From Planctomycetota bacterium (GTDB lineage: Bacteria > Planctomycetota > Planctomycetia > Pirellulales > Pirellulaceae): DNA of 64,000 nucleotides. Below, piece after piece: positions 1 to 8,512 of this stretch. Numbering within the stretch: the stretch's first letter is position 1; the number at the start of each line of letters is the position of its first letter. The stretch is from assembly GCA_027619595.1 (NCBI GenBank), contig JAQCHP010000008.1, positions 1 to 64,000 on the forward strand, read 5' to 3'. The notes beneath the pieces are model-generated. The model made no database searches. It was not told the origin of the DNA and worked only from the letters and a program-made list of their open reading frames with translations. The translations under genes and the position numbers were made by a program.

Positions 1-121
1 GTTCTCCTTACACACGCCGGCCACCGCTAGTTATCGCCACCTAGACCTACAATTGCTGACGTGGCCCCTATTAACAGTCATGCCAAGGCACCTGATGCAC
101 TCGATTGACTTTTCTAACTGC

Positions 122-1138
122 TCATACTTGCATTCCTATTTTCGCGGCAATCTTCTCCGCTAGCAACTTAAAGTCTTTGCGTGAATCAGCCACCGCATGT
201 GCATGACTGCCGATCGCACCATCGGCTGAACTCAGGTTGAAGATAGGCTTGCGGTGCTCTTGCGCCATCGGGATCAAACTGCGGTAATGTTTAATCGTGG
301 CTAAACAGTGTGGATCTTGATCTTGCTTGAGGTTCGCAACGGGCGGCTCGTCCAAAACAGCTTCGCGGTACACCGCAGGTATTCGCTGTACCCATTTGTC
401 ATAAGCCTTGACCGGACGATCTAGTCGCACGCCGTGTTGTTGACAAAGATATCCAATTGGCTGCATTTTGCCTGACGGCAGTTGGAAATCAGGAAACTGT
501 TTAGACTCGACGCTGACTTCCCAATTATCAAGTCGCTTTTTCCAGAGACCTTTCCAACTGCGCAGAGTCGGCCCCAGGTTGCTCAATCCTTGGAGGGAAA
601 ACAGATCCGCCCCCAGAGGAATCGCCACATAATCCGTCGCTACCAATACCGATCGATTGATGGCACCTAGGTTCGGCCCGATGTCAACCAACAAGAGCTC
701 CGCTTGGACTTTGGCGGCAGCCACCTGCATTACCTGCCAAAATGAACTAAGTATACGCATGGGACGATAGAGATTGTTGTCACCCATGCTGTTGGGCCAT
801 TCGGCAGACAGAGTATCCTCAAAGCCAGAAAGCCCGACATCGCCTGGCAATAAATAGAGATCGGTGGTGATTTCCTTAAGTTCCGGTTCTGCAATATCAC
901 CCACGCCGGTCAGCGGTTTTACACTCTGATAAATTGTCGATCCGGGAGTCCCCATATCCCAAAGTTCCTCAATTTGGTCATCTTCCAAAAAGGCTGCCGT
1001 GAGATTCGCTTGCGGATCTAGATCGGTTATGACGACACGCTTGCGAAAGTCAGCAAACATCCAGGCAAGGTGATAGATCAACGAGGTTTTTCCCACACCT
1101 CCTTTGTTGTTGAAAAATGTCAGCACAGGAACAGTCAT
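122..1138 (-). CDS. ParA/MinD-like P-loop ATPase
   Basis: A ParA-family ATPase of about 338 residues. The deviant Walker A motif NNKGGVGKT lies at residues 10-18, followed by DLDPQANLT (switch/Walker A' region) and a Walker B-like LLVDIGPNLG. Family members dimerise on ATP and bind DNA non-specifically to position plasmids, chromosomes or protein complexes. I chose the ATG at 1138 rather than the upstream in-frame ATG at 1159, because it overlaps the stop of the preceding gene as ATGA, a classic coupled arrangement, and it brings the P-loop close to the N-terminus as is usual. No ParB-like gene or clustered repeat that could be a parS site is visible nearby, so this is probably an orphan ParA working with its AlbA_2 partner. 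The family call is firm; the role is unknown. Confidence 0.88.
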   Translation of the reverse strand: MTVPVLTFFNNKGGVGKTSLIYHLAWMFADFRKRVVITDLDPQANLTAAFLEDDQIEELWDMGTPGSTIYQSVKPLTGVGDIAEPELKEITTDLYLLPGDVGLSGFEDTLSAEWPNSMGDNNLYRPMRILSSFWQVMQVAAAKVQAELLLVDIGPNLGAINRSVLVATDYVAIPLGADLFSLQGLSNLGPTLRSWKGLWKKRLDNWEVSVESKQFPDFQLPSGKMQPIGYLCQQHGVRLDRPVKAYDKWVQRIPAVYREAVLDEPPVANLKQDQDPHCLATIKHYRSLIPMAQEHRKPIFNLSSADGAIGSHAHAVADSRKDFKLLAEKIAAKIGMQV

Positions 1139-2343
1139 GTTTTGGCTCGCAATGTACAAACAATTGCTGATGGACTCGTTTCAAAAACTGGGGGCGGATT
1201 GCCATTGTCTTGCATTGAACGGCGAGCTGTCGCAATGCCACGCCCGAATGCCTGAACAAACCCAAAGGTTTTTAGAACCATGGCCAGATTAGGGTTTCGA
1301 TAATCGGTGATGCCGGGTTGTCCAAAGTTCTCAGGTGTAACATTACCGTATGGACCACCGGGGCTATTGATTTCTACTCGATCGTTGAACCAATAGACTC
1401 GAATTGGTGCGTTGGTGCTTTCGTAGGTTCGATGGAGCACCGCATTGTAAAGAATCTGCTGCAATGCCGCTTGTGGGTAAGGAGATGTTATTTGGTGGGT
1501 TGGCTGCGATGTGATATCGACTGAAGTCCGATTGTGAGCTTTCAGCTTTTCTTCTGCTCGACGCAGCATCTCCACGATTCCACCACCGATCGACTCTTCG
1601 TCGACTACCGGGTCCGCTAATTCAAATCCATTAATTCTTAGAAACTGGATGTGCGCGCCAGGTAAAAAATCTTGAGGGCTCTTTCCAATTGCTAGTAAAC
1701 CAATCAGGGTTGGAATTGGGTCCTCGATTCCATTGATTAGTCGACACGATGCCAAACGTTCTTCATAGGTTCGATCGTTTGCTTCGAGGATATCACTGGC
1801 GAACGCTTGAGGAAGAAAGTCGTTTTCGAAAATTGATTTCGACAAATCATTCAGATTTGCAGTCGGTACCGGCTGTAGATCGAAAGGCAGGTTCTTGTAA
1901 CGTCGTTTCTCATTAAGTATTCGTTCGTCTTGCGTGCTGGCGGTACCCCGCCGTGGCCCAGTTCGCACCCAGATTCGCCCATCGTATTTTACCGGCGGCA
2001 TATCTGACGGCTGAACGGTGACCACAGCCATTTCCGTATTTTTAAGGGTGCGTTTCTCGACTACCATTGCTGGAAACGGCAGGATTTTTCCATCAGTTTT
2101 CATTTCGGCTATCGATCGAAGCAATTCGTCAGTAATGCGTTCGTGAGATGGAGTACCGTTGTCCTCCGCTCCGATAAACAGGACTCCAGGTTCGTTGTGG
2201 TTTGAAAGATCGTTCGCAAACGCACAAACCGCCTGGCGAGCTTTGGTTGGAGTATCTCCCTTGAACGAACGTTTACGCTCGACGCGATCCGTTTCGGTAC
2301 TGTCAAGCAATTGTTCAAGTTCTAGATCTGTGTATCTTTTCAT
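1135..2343 (-). CDS. AlbA_2 (Schlafen-like) domain protein with C-terminal HATPase-like domain
   Basis: A 402-residue protein. The N-terminal third (roughly residues 10-130) has the AlbA_2/DUF4 signature: an E-x-D-x-x-E-x-K opening (ETDRVERKRSF), an AFAND helix, a GVLFIGAEDNG strand-turn, and IWVRTGPRRGTAS near its end. The C-terminal region (about 290-385) resembles the HATPase_c_4 domain of these 'ATP-binding / transcriptional regulator' proteins, with RVEINSPGG and YRNPNLA motifs. Such proteins are annotated as putative regulators, and AlbA_2 domains also occur in nucleic-acid-cleaving Schlafen-like proteins. It overlaps the downstream ParA-like gene as ATGA, so the two are almost certainly co-expressed. 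A regulatory or defence-type function is inference only. Confidence 0.85.
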   Translation of the reverse strand: MKRYTDLELEQLLDSTETDRVERKRSFKGDTPTKARQAVCAFANDLSNHNEPGVLFIGAEDNGTPSHERITDELLRSIAEMKTDGKILPFPAMVVEKRTLKNTEMAVVTVQPSDMPPVKYDGRIWVRTGPRRGTASTQDERILNEKRRYKNLPFDLQPVPTANLNDLSKSIFENDFLPQAFASDILEANDRTYEERLASCRLINGIEDPIPTLIGLLAIGKSPQDFLPGAHIQFLRINGFELADPVVDEESIGGGIVEMLRRAEEKLKAHNRTSVDITSQPTHQITSPYPQAALQQILYNAVLHRTYESTNAPIRVYWFNDRVEINSPGGPYGNVTPENFGQPGITDYRNPNLAMVLKTFGFVQAFGRGIATARRSMQDNGNPPPVFETSPSAIVCTLRAKT

Positions 2344-2480
2344 TTCTCAATCGCACCACACCAACACGGACTTTGCCGAATGAGATCGGAGGCTCTGTCG
2401 GGATGGCTCAAGCCAAATTGTTTGGAAGATTATTGGAAAGGTTGGTCGAGTATAACGACGACAAAGATAAGCTGCCACGT

Positions 2481-3338
2481 CTACTGGGAGGGAGAGGGGA
2501 GCCATCCGACCAAGTCACGGACACTCACACGCAATTTGGACTGGTTTTTTTCGATTTGGCGGTTCATCCGGTCAACGATTTTTTGCTGCTTGTCTTCCAG
2601 CTTTTCGGCCAGCAGATGCTCAAGCGTACCGCCGATCTCTTCGGCCAAGTCGCCACCAATCTTGCTAATTTTCCGTACGTGATACTCACGCAAATTCAAC
2701 TTGGCCGCGAGTACGCGTGGATGTAACTCAAGGTCTGGCGGAAAGTGGGCCAGATCGAGTTTCGTCCGCAACTCCACTTGGGCCTGCAGTTCCACGACCG
2801 CTTCGGCCTCCATGCTGATACTGTAGAGCTGCACACCGTAATTCCAACGTGATCGTCGCGCCAAGGCATCCACGTGGGCAGTGAAGTCAACATCGAACGT
2901 GATCACTCCGGGCGAAGTCTCCTTGAGATTGTTAATCTGCAGGTGAAGCGAATGTTCCGGGTCGCGCGGTGTAATGCGAAACATCTGCCAAAGTCCGTGG
3001 TTGACCTCCTTCCAGCGACGCTTGGTCTTAACTCTGAGACCATCGTGGTGGACATGGAGCCCATCCCATCGCTTCGCCGTCTTCCCCCATTTGCGAGTAT
3101 CTTCGTAGGTTTCGGGAATATTCTCGAGCAGAAGGCGCCGCACGATTCCCGACAGTCCGTCATCAGGAGCCGCATTTGGGAGCTCCACCGCACTCGACCA
3201 GGGTTCCCGGGGCCAAGTCGGCGACACCCCCTGCGAGGACGGGAATCCCGACGAGGGCGACGCCGCGGGACACGCATTCCAGCCGGACGCCACCACCATC
3301 GAAAGGGCATACAAGGTTAACTCGCATACTTTCCGCAT
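2481..3338 (-). CDS. Secreted protein of unknown function
   Basis: About 285 residues from the ATG at 3338, chosen because it begins MRKVCELTLYALSMVVASG, a plausible signal peptide; the open frame runs further upstream to 3488, but that part does not look like protein. After the signal comes a Pro/Ser-rich stretch, then a domain rich in charged residues and beta-prone segments, and a C-terminal helical part with many Glu/Lys (about residues 215-275). I do not recognise the family. It lies 137 bp upstream of the AlbA_2/ParA pair on the same strand, so co-transcription is possible but not shown. The function is unknown, and export to the periplasm or surface is inferred from the N-terminus alone. 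Confidence 0.6.
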   Translation of the reverse strand: MRKVCELTLYALSMVVASGWNACPAASPSSGFPSSQGVSPTWPREPWSSAVELPNAAPDDGLSGIVRRLLLENIPETYEDTRKWGKTAKRWDGLHVHHDGLRVKTKRRWKEVNHGLWQMFRITPRDPEHSLHLQINNLKETSPGVITFDVDFTAHVDALARRSRWNYGVQLYSISMEAEAVVELQAQVELRTKLDLAHFPPDLELHPRVLAAKLNLREYHVRKISKIGGDLAEEIGGTLEHLLAEKLEDKQQKIVDRMNRQIEKNQSKLRVSVRDLVGWLPSPSQ

Positions 3339-3393
3339 GTCGACTCGCAAATCGGAAGCACTGCTAGCGTAGACGTTTCGTTGATCGCCAACT

Positions 3394-3422
3394 GGCCGGC
3401 TCACCCTGTAGGGTGGCCGGCC
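3394..3422. other. Strong imperfect inverted repeat (hairpin)
   Basis: GGCCGGC at 3394-3400 pairs with GCCGGCC at 3416-3422. Inside it CACCC (3402-3406) pairs with GGGTG (3411-3415) around the loop TGTA, with one bulged T. It sits between the divergent starts at 3338 (minus) and 3582 (plus), so it is not an ordinary gene-end terminator. It could be an operator, an attenuator-like leader element or a dispersed palindromic repeat. Confidence 0.5.
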
Positions 3423-3581
3423 AACTTCGGTGGCAGGTACTTGTACGATTGTCGTCTCAATTCGGCCCACAACTCGACGAATCCGCACCAGAAGGATTAA
3501 AGATCCCAGCTTTCTTCCCTGGAACCAAGGTGCTAGATTCTCTGCCAGAGACAGGTGCCGCCAACCCGAGACGTGAACGTC

Positions 3582-4196
3582 ATGATCCTGATTGTAGATA
3601 ACTACGATTCATTCACGTACAACCTCGTTCAGAGGCTAGGGGAGATTGATCCCAGCTTGGACATCCAGGTCCACCGCAATGATCAGATCACGCCGGCTGA
3701 AATTGAATTGCAAAAACCGAGTCACTTGATCATTTCACCCGGTCCATGTACCCCGAACGAGGCAGGGATTTCCGTCGAATGCGTGCAAAAATTCGCAGGA
3801 AAGATTCCGCTGCTGGGCGTCTGTCTGGGGCACCAATCCATTGGCCAAGCGACCGGCGGTGAAATCGTTCGTGCTGACCAGTTGATGCACGGAAAGACCG
3901 ATCAGATTTATCATGACAACCGCGGAATTTTCGCCGGACTACCCAATCCTTTCGTCGCGACTCGCTACCACAGTCTAGTCATTCGACCCGCATCGTTGTC
4001 GAGCGACTTCGAAATGTCAGCGTGGTGCAATCGCCCCGACGGCACTCAGGAGATCATGGGAATCCGCCATCGGAAGTTTGCCGTGATTGGGCTTCAATTC
4101 CACCCAGAAAGTTTTCTCACGGAATGTGGACCGGAACTCCTTCGCCATTTCCTTCAGATTCAGTCTCCAGTTTCAGTTGGAACCAACAGTCAATGA
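3582..4196 (+). CDS. trpG/pabA: Anthranilate/para-aminobenzoate synthase glutamine amidotransferase subunit
   Basis: Class I glutamine amidotransferase of 204 residues. It starts MILIVDNYDSFTYNL, the diagnostic N-terminus of TrpG/PabA. The nucleophile elbow GVCLGHQS carries Cys81, and HPESF gives His174 and Glu176, completing the triad. It hydrolyses glutamine and passes ammonia to the chorismate-using partner (TrpE or PabB) for tryptophan or folate synthesis; TrpG and PabA cannot be told apart from sequence alone, and many bacteria use one amphibolic subunit. No TrpE/PabB gene lies in the window. The ATG at 3582 fits the family start better than the frame's earlier ATG at 3555. Its stop overlaps the moeA start (ATGA), so it leads a coupled trpG-moeA-lnt run. 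Confidence 0.93.
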   Translation: MILIVDNYDSFTYNLVQRLGEIDPSLDIQVHRNDQITPAEIELQKPSHLIISPGPCTPNEAGISVECVQKFAGKIPLLGVCLGHQSIGQATGGEIVRADQLMHGKTDQIYHDNRGIFAGLPNPFVATRYHSLVIRPASLSSDFEMSAWCNRPDGTQEIMGIRHRKFAVIGLQFHPESFLTECGPELLRHFLQIQSPVSVGTNSQ

Positions 4197-5548
4197 TTGA
4201 CATGACAACGGCGTTGCAGCATTTGCTTGATGCCACTCGACCGCTGGAAAGCGAGCCTTGTGACCTTCGCCGCGCATTGCATCGTGTCACTTGTGAATCC
4301 GTACGAGCACGCTGGGACGCTCCGCCCTTCACAAAATCGCTGGTCGACGGATTCGCCATCCGCAGCCAAGATCTGCGGGACACTTCATCTAACTTTAGTG
4401 TCGTGGGACAAAGAACGGCGGGATCGAACGAAACGCTCAGTATTGGTGCCTATCAAACCGTTCGAATCATGACCGGTGCACAGGTACCGCCAGGCGCCGA
4501 TGCCGTCATCATGCAGGAAAATTCGCAGACCGTATCGGACCCCGGAAACCAACTTCCGAACGACGAACTTGAAGGAACGGATGCAACGCTCCGTTTTCCG
4601 CAAGTCGCCTTACGCGGACCGGCTCGGGAGGGGCTCAACCTGCTTCGTCAAGCCAGCATTTATCGCCTGGGCGATGTCGTAATCCCTGTGGGGCATTACC
4701 TGCGCGCCGCTGAAATCGGCTTGCTCGCTGAAATAGGGCGAGAAGTGGTCGAAGTCTGCCGAATGCCTCAAATTGGTGTGCTCACCACGGGTGACGAACT
4801 TGTGGAGCTTGGGCAGCCGCTGTCGCCGGGAAGGATACACAACAGCAATGGACCCATGATTGCTGCGCTTTGCCGGGAAGTAGAAGCAACTCCACACGAA
4901 CTTGGAATCGTTCACGACGATCAAACCAAGATCGAATCGATCGTCCGTAGTGCCTTGGATCAATTCGACATGGTATTGATTTCGGGAGGTGTCTCCGTAG
5001 GAACAAAAGACTTCATCCCCGACGCGCTCGAGGCGTGTGGTGTAAGGCGTGTGTTCCACGGAGTTAACATGAAGCCGGGTAAACCTCTTTGGTTTGGTGT
5101 ATACGATCGTACATCGCCAGAGGACCCCACTCGCCGCTGCCTCGTACTGGGGTTGCCTGGAAACCCACTGGCTGTTTTTGCTGGGTTTCAGCTTTTTGCC
5201 CGTACGGCAATTCTTATCATGCGTGGGTTCCCCCCGATTTCTTTCGGCGATGAGCCCGACCATGGGGTCGGAAGCGTCAATCCGCAAGTTCATCCTCTCA
5301 GACACCACCCCTTGGGCAAGACGCCACACACGGCGAAACTCGCGGCAGAATATCGATCTTCCTTCGATCGCCCCACCTGGGTTCCTTGTCGCTGGCTAGC
5401 AAAGGGATCTTCGTCGGACGAAATCGATTTGGTTGAATGGTGCGGATCAGCCGACTTACTGTCACTTGCATCCGCGGAAGGACTGGCCCTCTTTCCCACC
5501 GACGTTACGTACAACGCCGGCACGCCAGTCAAGGTTCTACGATGGTAG
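4193..5548 (+). CDS. moeA: Molybdopterin molybdenumtransferase MoeA
   Basis: About 451 residues, the usual MoeA length, from the ATG at 4193 that overlaps the trpG stop as ATGA; the same frame is open back to 4022, but that part only shadows trpG. Recognisable segments are PPFTKSLVDGFAIR near the N-terminus, RIMTGAQVPPGADAVIMQE, TGDELVELGQPLSPGRIHNSN (MoCF/MogA-like domain), ISGGVSVGTKDF, KPGKPLWFG and LPGNPLAVFAGF. MoeA inserts molybdate into adenylylated molybdopterin in the cytoplasm to form Mo-cofactor. No other moa/mog/mob gene and no molybdoenzyme is visible in the window. Its last 7 bases overlap the next gene, lnt. Confidence 0.93.
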   Translation: MIDMTTALQHLLDATRPLESEPCDLRRALHRVTCESVRARWDAPPFTKSLVDGFAIRSQDLRDTSSNFSVVGQRTAGSNETLSIGAYQTVRIMTGAQVPPGADAVIMQENSQTVSDPGNQLPNDELEGTDATLRFPQVALRGPAREGLNLLRQASIYRLGDVVIPVGHYLRAAEIGLLAEIGREVVEVCRMPQIGVLTTGDELVELGQPLSPGRIHNSNGPMIAALCREVEATPHELGIVHDDQTKIESIVRSALDQFDMVLISGGVSVGTKDFIPDALEACGVRRVFHGVNMKPGKPLWFGVYDRTSPEDPTRRCLVLGLPGNPLAVFAGFQLFARTAILIMRGFPPISFGDEPDHGVGSVNPQVHPLRHHPLGKTPHTAKLAAEYRSSFDRPTWVPCRWLAKGSSSDEIDLVEWCGSADLLSLASAEGLALFPTDVTYNAGTPVKVLRW

Positions 5549-7230
5549 GGAAGGACAGCCCCATCCAAAATTCCTCCGCACCAAGCCGCCCGATATTTCA
5601 GTCGGAACGAAATCAGAACACGGCATCGATTTGGGCGAACGCACTTTTGGGCGGGCTCTTGATTTGGCTTTCCTTTCCGCCAGTCAATTGGTCCTGGTTG
5701 GCCTGGGTTGCGCCGATTCCCTGGTTGCGCATCGTGAATGACTCAAGCGTTTTCCGGAAACGCAACTATCTACAGCTGTATTTTGCCGGGTTCATCCACT
5801 GGTTGCTGATGTTGCATTGGATTCGATTGCCTCACTGGACCGCTGTGTTTGGCTGGCTCTTGTTGTCTATCTACCTGGCGATCTATTTGCCGTTGCTTAT
5901 TGGTATCTCAAGATGGATCGTACAACGGACAAAGTTTCAACTGTGGCTAATCGCTCCTTGCGTATGGACGACATTGGAATGGATGCGTGGCTACCTGCTC
6001 ACAGGATTTTCGCTTTGCCTCTGGGGGCATACGCAAGTCCAACACCCAGTATTGATACAGTGTGCCGACCTGGGAGGCGCTTACCTTGTCGGATTCATTT
6101 TGATCTTGGTGGCCGCAACAATTGACCACGCGTACCGATCGAGTTCCTGGTCGCAGAAGATTGTTTCGCTGGTATGTACCGCCAGCATACTGGCGGTGAA
6201 TTGGAATTATGGTTTATCCCGACTCCAAAACACAAGCAATTTCGACCAACAGGGTCCGTTCATCAACGCTACGATCATCCAAGGGAGCATCGACACGACG
6301 TTTGGCTCGCCACCTATTGGAGTTGAAAGTCAGATTGAGCAGTACGTGCGATTGACCGGTGAAGCAATCGCGAATGGTCCCCTGCCTGACATTCTTATTT
6401 GGCCCGAAACCATGTATCCATGGCCGTTGTTGGGCGCTGACGAAGGTGCGCCGATCCCACACGACGAAGCGGCATCGCTTTCCCCCACAGAGATGGCCGA
6501 GATTCAGGCCGATTTCCCGGGATACCTGCAACGACGCAACGCTACCCAGATGAACGCCCTCGTCCATCGTTTTCCCACGCAGTGGATACTTGGCGCTAGT
6601 TGGGCCCAATACCGCGCCGATAAGACAATCGACCACTTCAATTCTGTGTTGCACTTGGATAGCGACGGTCACATCTTGTCACGCTACGACAAGATGCACC
6701 CGGTGATGTTCGGCGAGTATGTCCCGTTGGGCAACGTGTTTCCCTGGCTCTATCGGCTGACCCCTATGCCCTACGGCCTTACGGCTGGCACGAGTCCCAT
6801 CGTGGCCGACGTTCATGGACAGCGACTTTCCACGAGTATCTGCTTCGAAAATACAGTTCCGCACTTGATCGCTTCGCACATTCGCTATTTGGATGCCGCT
6901 GGTACCTCCCCACAAATTCTAGTGACGGTCACCAACGACGGCTGGTTTTGGGGTTCGTCGCTGTTGGACCTGCATTTGGCCTGCGCCGTCTTCCGATCGG
7001 TGGAGCATCATTGCACGGGGCTCGTGGCCGCCAATACAGGACTCTCCGCCTGGATCGATCCTGCCGGCCGCGTCGTAAAGCGAGGCCCACGTCGTCAGAC
7101 CGGAGTTCTCAAAGCAACGATTCCTTCGTATCCCGTCGAAAAGGGAATCTATCGGCGGCATGGTGACGTGTTCTGCGGGCTTTGCGCAGCAGTGGTTTTG
7201 GCGTCCGCCGCATGGGCCGCCAAACGCTAA
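5542..7230 (+). CDS. lnt: Apolipoprotein N-acyltransferase
   Basis: 562 residues from the ATG at 5542, which overlaps the moeA stop by 7 bases. The N-terminal half has five to six hydrophobic segments; the C-terminal half is a nitrilase/CN-hydrolase domain with the triad Glu289 (WPETMYPW), Lys384 (RYDKMHPVMFGEYVP) and Cys434 (TSICFEN). Lnt transfers a third acyl chain to the N-terminal Cys of lipoproteins in the inner membrane. The FGEYVP and ICFEN motifs are typical of true Lnt. The domain is longer than in E. coli, with an insert between the catalytic Glu and Lys. A lipoprotein substrate candidate, the HEAT-repeat protein, lies at 47.2 kb. Confidence 0.92.
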   Translation: MVGKDSPIQNSSAPSRPIFQSERNQNTASIWANALLGGLLIWLSFPPVNWSWLAWVAPIPWLRIVNDSSVFRKRNYLQLYFAGFIHWLLMLHWIRLPHWTAVFGWLLLSIYLAIYLPLLIGISRWIVQRTKFQLWLIAPCVWTTLEWMRGYLLTGFSLCLWGHTQVQHPVLIQCADLGGAYLVGFILILVAATIDHAYRSSSWSQKIVSLVCTASILAVNWNYGLSRLQNTSNFDQQGPFINATIIQGSIDTTFGSPPIGVESQIEQYVRLTGEAIANGPLPDILIWPETMYPWPLLGADEGAPIPHDEAASLSPTEMAEIQADFPGYLQRRNATQMNALVHRFPTQWILGASWAQYRADKTIDHFNSVLHLDSDGHILSRYDKMHPVMFGEYVPLGNVFPWLYRLTPMPYGLTAGTSPIVADVHGQRLSTSICFENTVPHLIASHIRYLDAAGTSPQILVTVTNDGWFWGSSLLDLHLACAVFRSVEHHCTGLVAANTGLSAWIDPAGRVVKRGPRRQTGVLKATIPSYPVEKGIYRRHGDVFCGLCAAVVLASAAWAAKR

Positions 7231-7306
7231 TTTTCCCGATAAATCGGCCCTCTAATCGCTGTATTCACTACGATCGGCCTGAAACAGCCGCGATTGACCA
7301 AACTCA

Positions 7307-7336
7307 TTGACACGCCCCATTTTATGTAACTATACT
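7307..7336 (+). promoter_or_regulatory. Sigma70-type promoter for the coiled-coil gene
   Basis: TTGACA (7307-7312) and TATACT (7331-7336) are separated by 18 bases: a perfect -35 and a near-consensus -10. The start would be near 7343, leaving a leader of about 145 nt before the ATG at 7489. Within that leader CCTGCT (7352-7357) can pair with AGCAGG (7409-7414), and GCCGAGCG (7358-7365) with CGCTCGGC (7430-7437). Confidence 0.65.
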
Positions 7337-7488
7337 AACTTCACTGGATGACCTGCTGCCGAGCGATCTTCGGTGGAGCCCTGGCGTAGTTACCAGAACT
7401 CCATTCGTAGCAGGAAAGCCACGAGGCACCGCTCGGCTGCCGAACGGAACTGTGTCGCAACTTCTTCGGGCACCGACAGGGGCAAGGG

Positions 7489-8319
7489 ATGAATCTCTTA
7501 GGCAAAATCCTCACTGTGAGTATTTTCGTGATGAGCCTCATTTTTATGGTGGCTTCGGTGTCTGTCTTTGCAACACACCGAAACTGGCGAGACTTATCCA
7601 CGAAACTCAAGGAACAAGTGAGCACCGCGCAAAGAAATAATGAGCAATTGGAGACCAAACTGGCAGAGTTGCTCAATCAACTAACCTTGGAACGTGCCGC
7701 GCGGGCATCGGCCATCGCCCAACTTGAAACGCGTTCGCAGGATCTCACCGGTCAATTGCAGCGGGCCACGACGGAACTGCAGAAACTCCAAAGTGAAGAA
7801 GCCGCTCAGATCGCCATGCTCGATCAAGCACAAAAGGCGCAGAGCGGAATTTTAAGTGAAACAACCCGACTACGAGACGATGTCCTCAAGTCGCAACAGG
7901 CGCGCGACGAGCAATTCCGGCGTGCTGTCGACTTGCAAGACCTTTTAAACAAGAACAAGATTGCCCTGGAGGCGGTGGAACAACGCGACCAAGAGTTGTC
8001 CGCTCGTATCGCTAATATGAAGCTCCTCATGGAAAGGGGGGGGCTCGACGAGTCCGATGCGTTGACCGACGTTCCGCCCCGAGTCGACGGAATCGTAACC
8101 GCAGTCCGCGAGAACAACAAACTTGTTGAGATCTCGCTGGGCACCGACGAGGGACTCCGCAGCGGACATGAACTGGACGTATTCCGTTCGGGAGGCACCT
8201 ACTTGGGACGTGTGGTAATTCGTCACACGTCGAGTGACAGATCCGTATCGGAGGTAATTCCGGACTTCCGTCGTGGCTTGATTCGGGAGGGCGATCGTGT
8301 CATCACCAAAGTCCGCTAA
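7489..8319 (+). CDS. Membrane-anchored coiled-coil protein
   Basis: 276 residues. One N-terminal transmembrane segment (about 7-27) is followed by a long coiled coil (about 38-185) rich in Gln, Glu, Leu and Ala heptads. A compact C-terminal domain starts at VDGIVTAVREN and ends in EGDRVITKVR; its pattern of short beta strands and 'GLRSGHELDVFR' turns is reminiscent of MreC-like or barrel-sandwich domains. Proteins of this build are common in planctomycetes and usually lack a function. The ATG at 7489 follows an AGGGGCAAGGG stretch. The last 23 bases overlap a small membrane ORF. A scaffold or cell-envelope role is a guess. Confidence 0.8.
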   Translation: MNLLGKILTVSIFVMSLIFMVASVSVFATHRNWRDLSTKLKEQVSTAQRNNEQLETKLAELLNQLTLERAARASAIAQLETRSQDLTGQLQRATTELQKLQSEEAAQIAMLDQAQKAQSGILSETTRLRDDVLKSQQARDEQFRRAVDLQDLLNKNKIALEAVEQRDQELSARIANMKLLMERGGLDESDALTDVPPRVDGIVTAVRENNKLVEISLGTDEGLRSGHELDVFRSGGTYLGRVVIRHTSSDRSVSEVIPDFRRGLIREGDRVITKVR

Positions 8320-8449
8320 GATCAAATCCAAAATGGATATCTGGTCTGTGATGTTGATCCTTTCCTTACTGGCCACATTGCTCGCCTGTATTTTGCTGTG
8401 GCTCGAGTTAACTCGCTACGGCGCCGCGCCTTGGTGGATAGCGTCTTAA
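8297..8449 (+). CDS. Small membrane protein overlapping the coiled-coil gene
   Basis: A 50-codon frame from the GTG at 8297 (or 38 residues from the ATG at 8333) to the TAA at 8447-8449. It encodes a basic start, one clear transmembrane helix (SVMLILSLLATLLACILLW) and a short tail ending APWWIAS. It overlaps the last codons of the coiled-coil gene in another frame, which suggests translational coupling. The membrane segment and position support a real small gene; no family was recognised. Confidence 0.5.
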   Translation: MSSPKSAKIKSKMDIWSVMLILSLLATLLACILLWLELTRYGAAPWWIAS

Positions 8450-8464
8450 CAGAGATGGCTTGAC

Positions 8465-8512
8465 GAATCGAGCTACGGCCTGAATCGAGCTACGGTTCGT
8501 CAGCAGCTACGG
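8465..8512. repeat. Three tandem repeats of 17-bp period at the 3' end of the amidohydrolase gene
   Basis: GAATCGAGCTACGG occurs at 8465-8478 and 8482-8495, and the shorter AGCTACGG recurs at 8505-8512. The third copy contains the TAG stop (complement of 8507-8509) of the minus-strand amidohydrolase, so the array runs across the gene end into the spacer. Confidence 0.75.

Noticed and set aside
1-121. Left end of the window
   Set aside because: No frame, repeat or attachment-site-like sequence was convincing; too short to interpret.
4610-5329. Minus-strand frame of 239 codons
   Set aside because: It lies opposite moeA, which has several diagnostic motifs; the minus product shows none.
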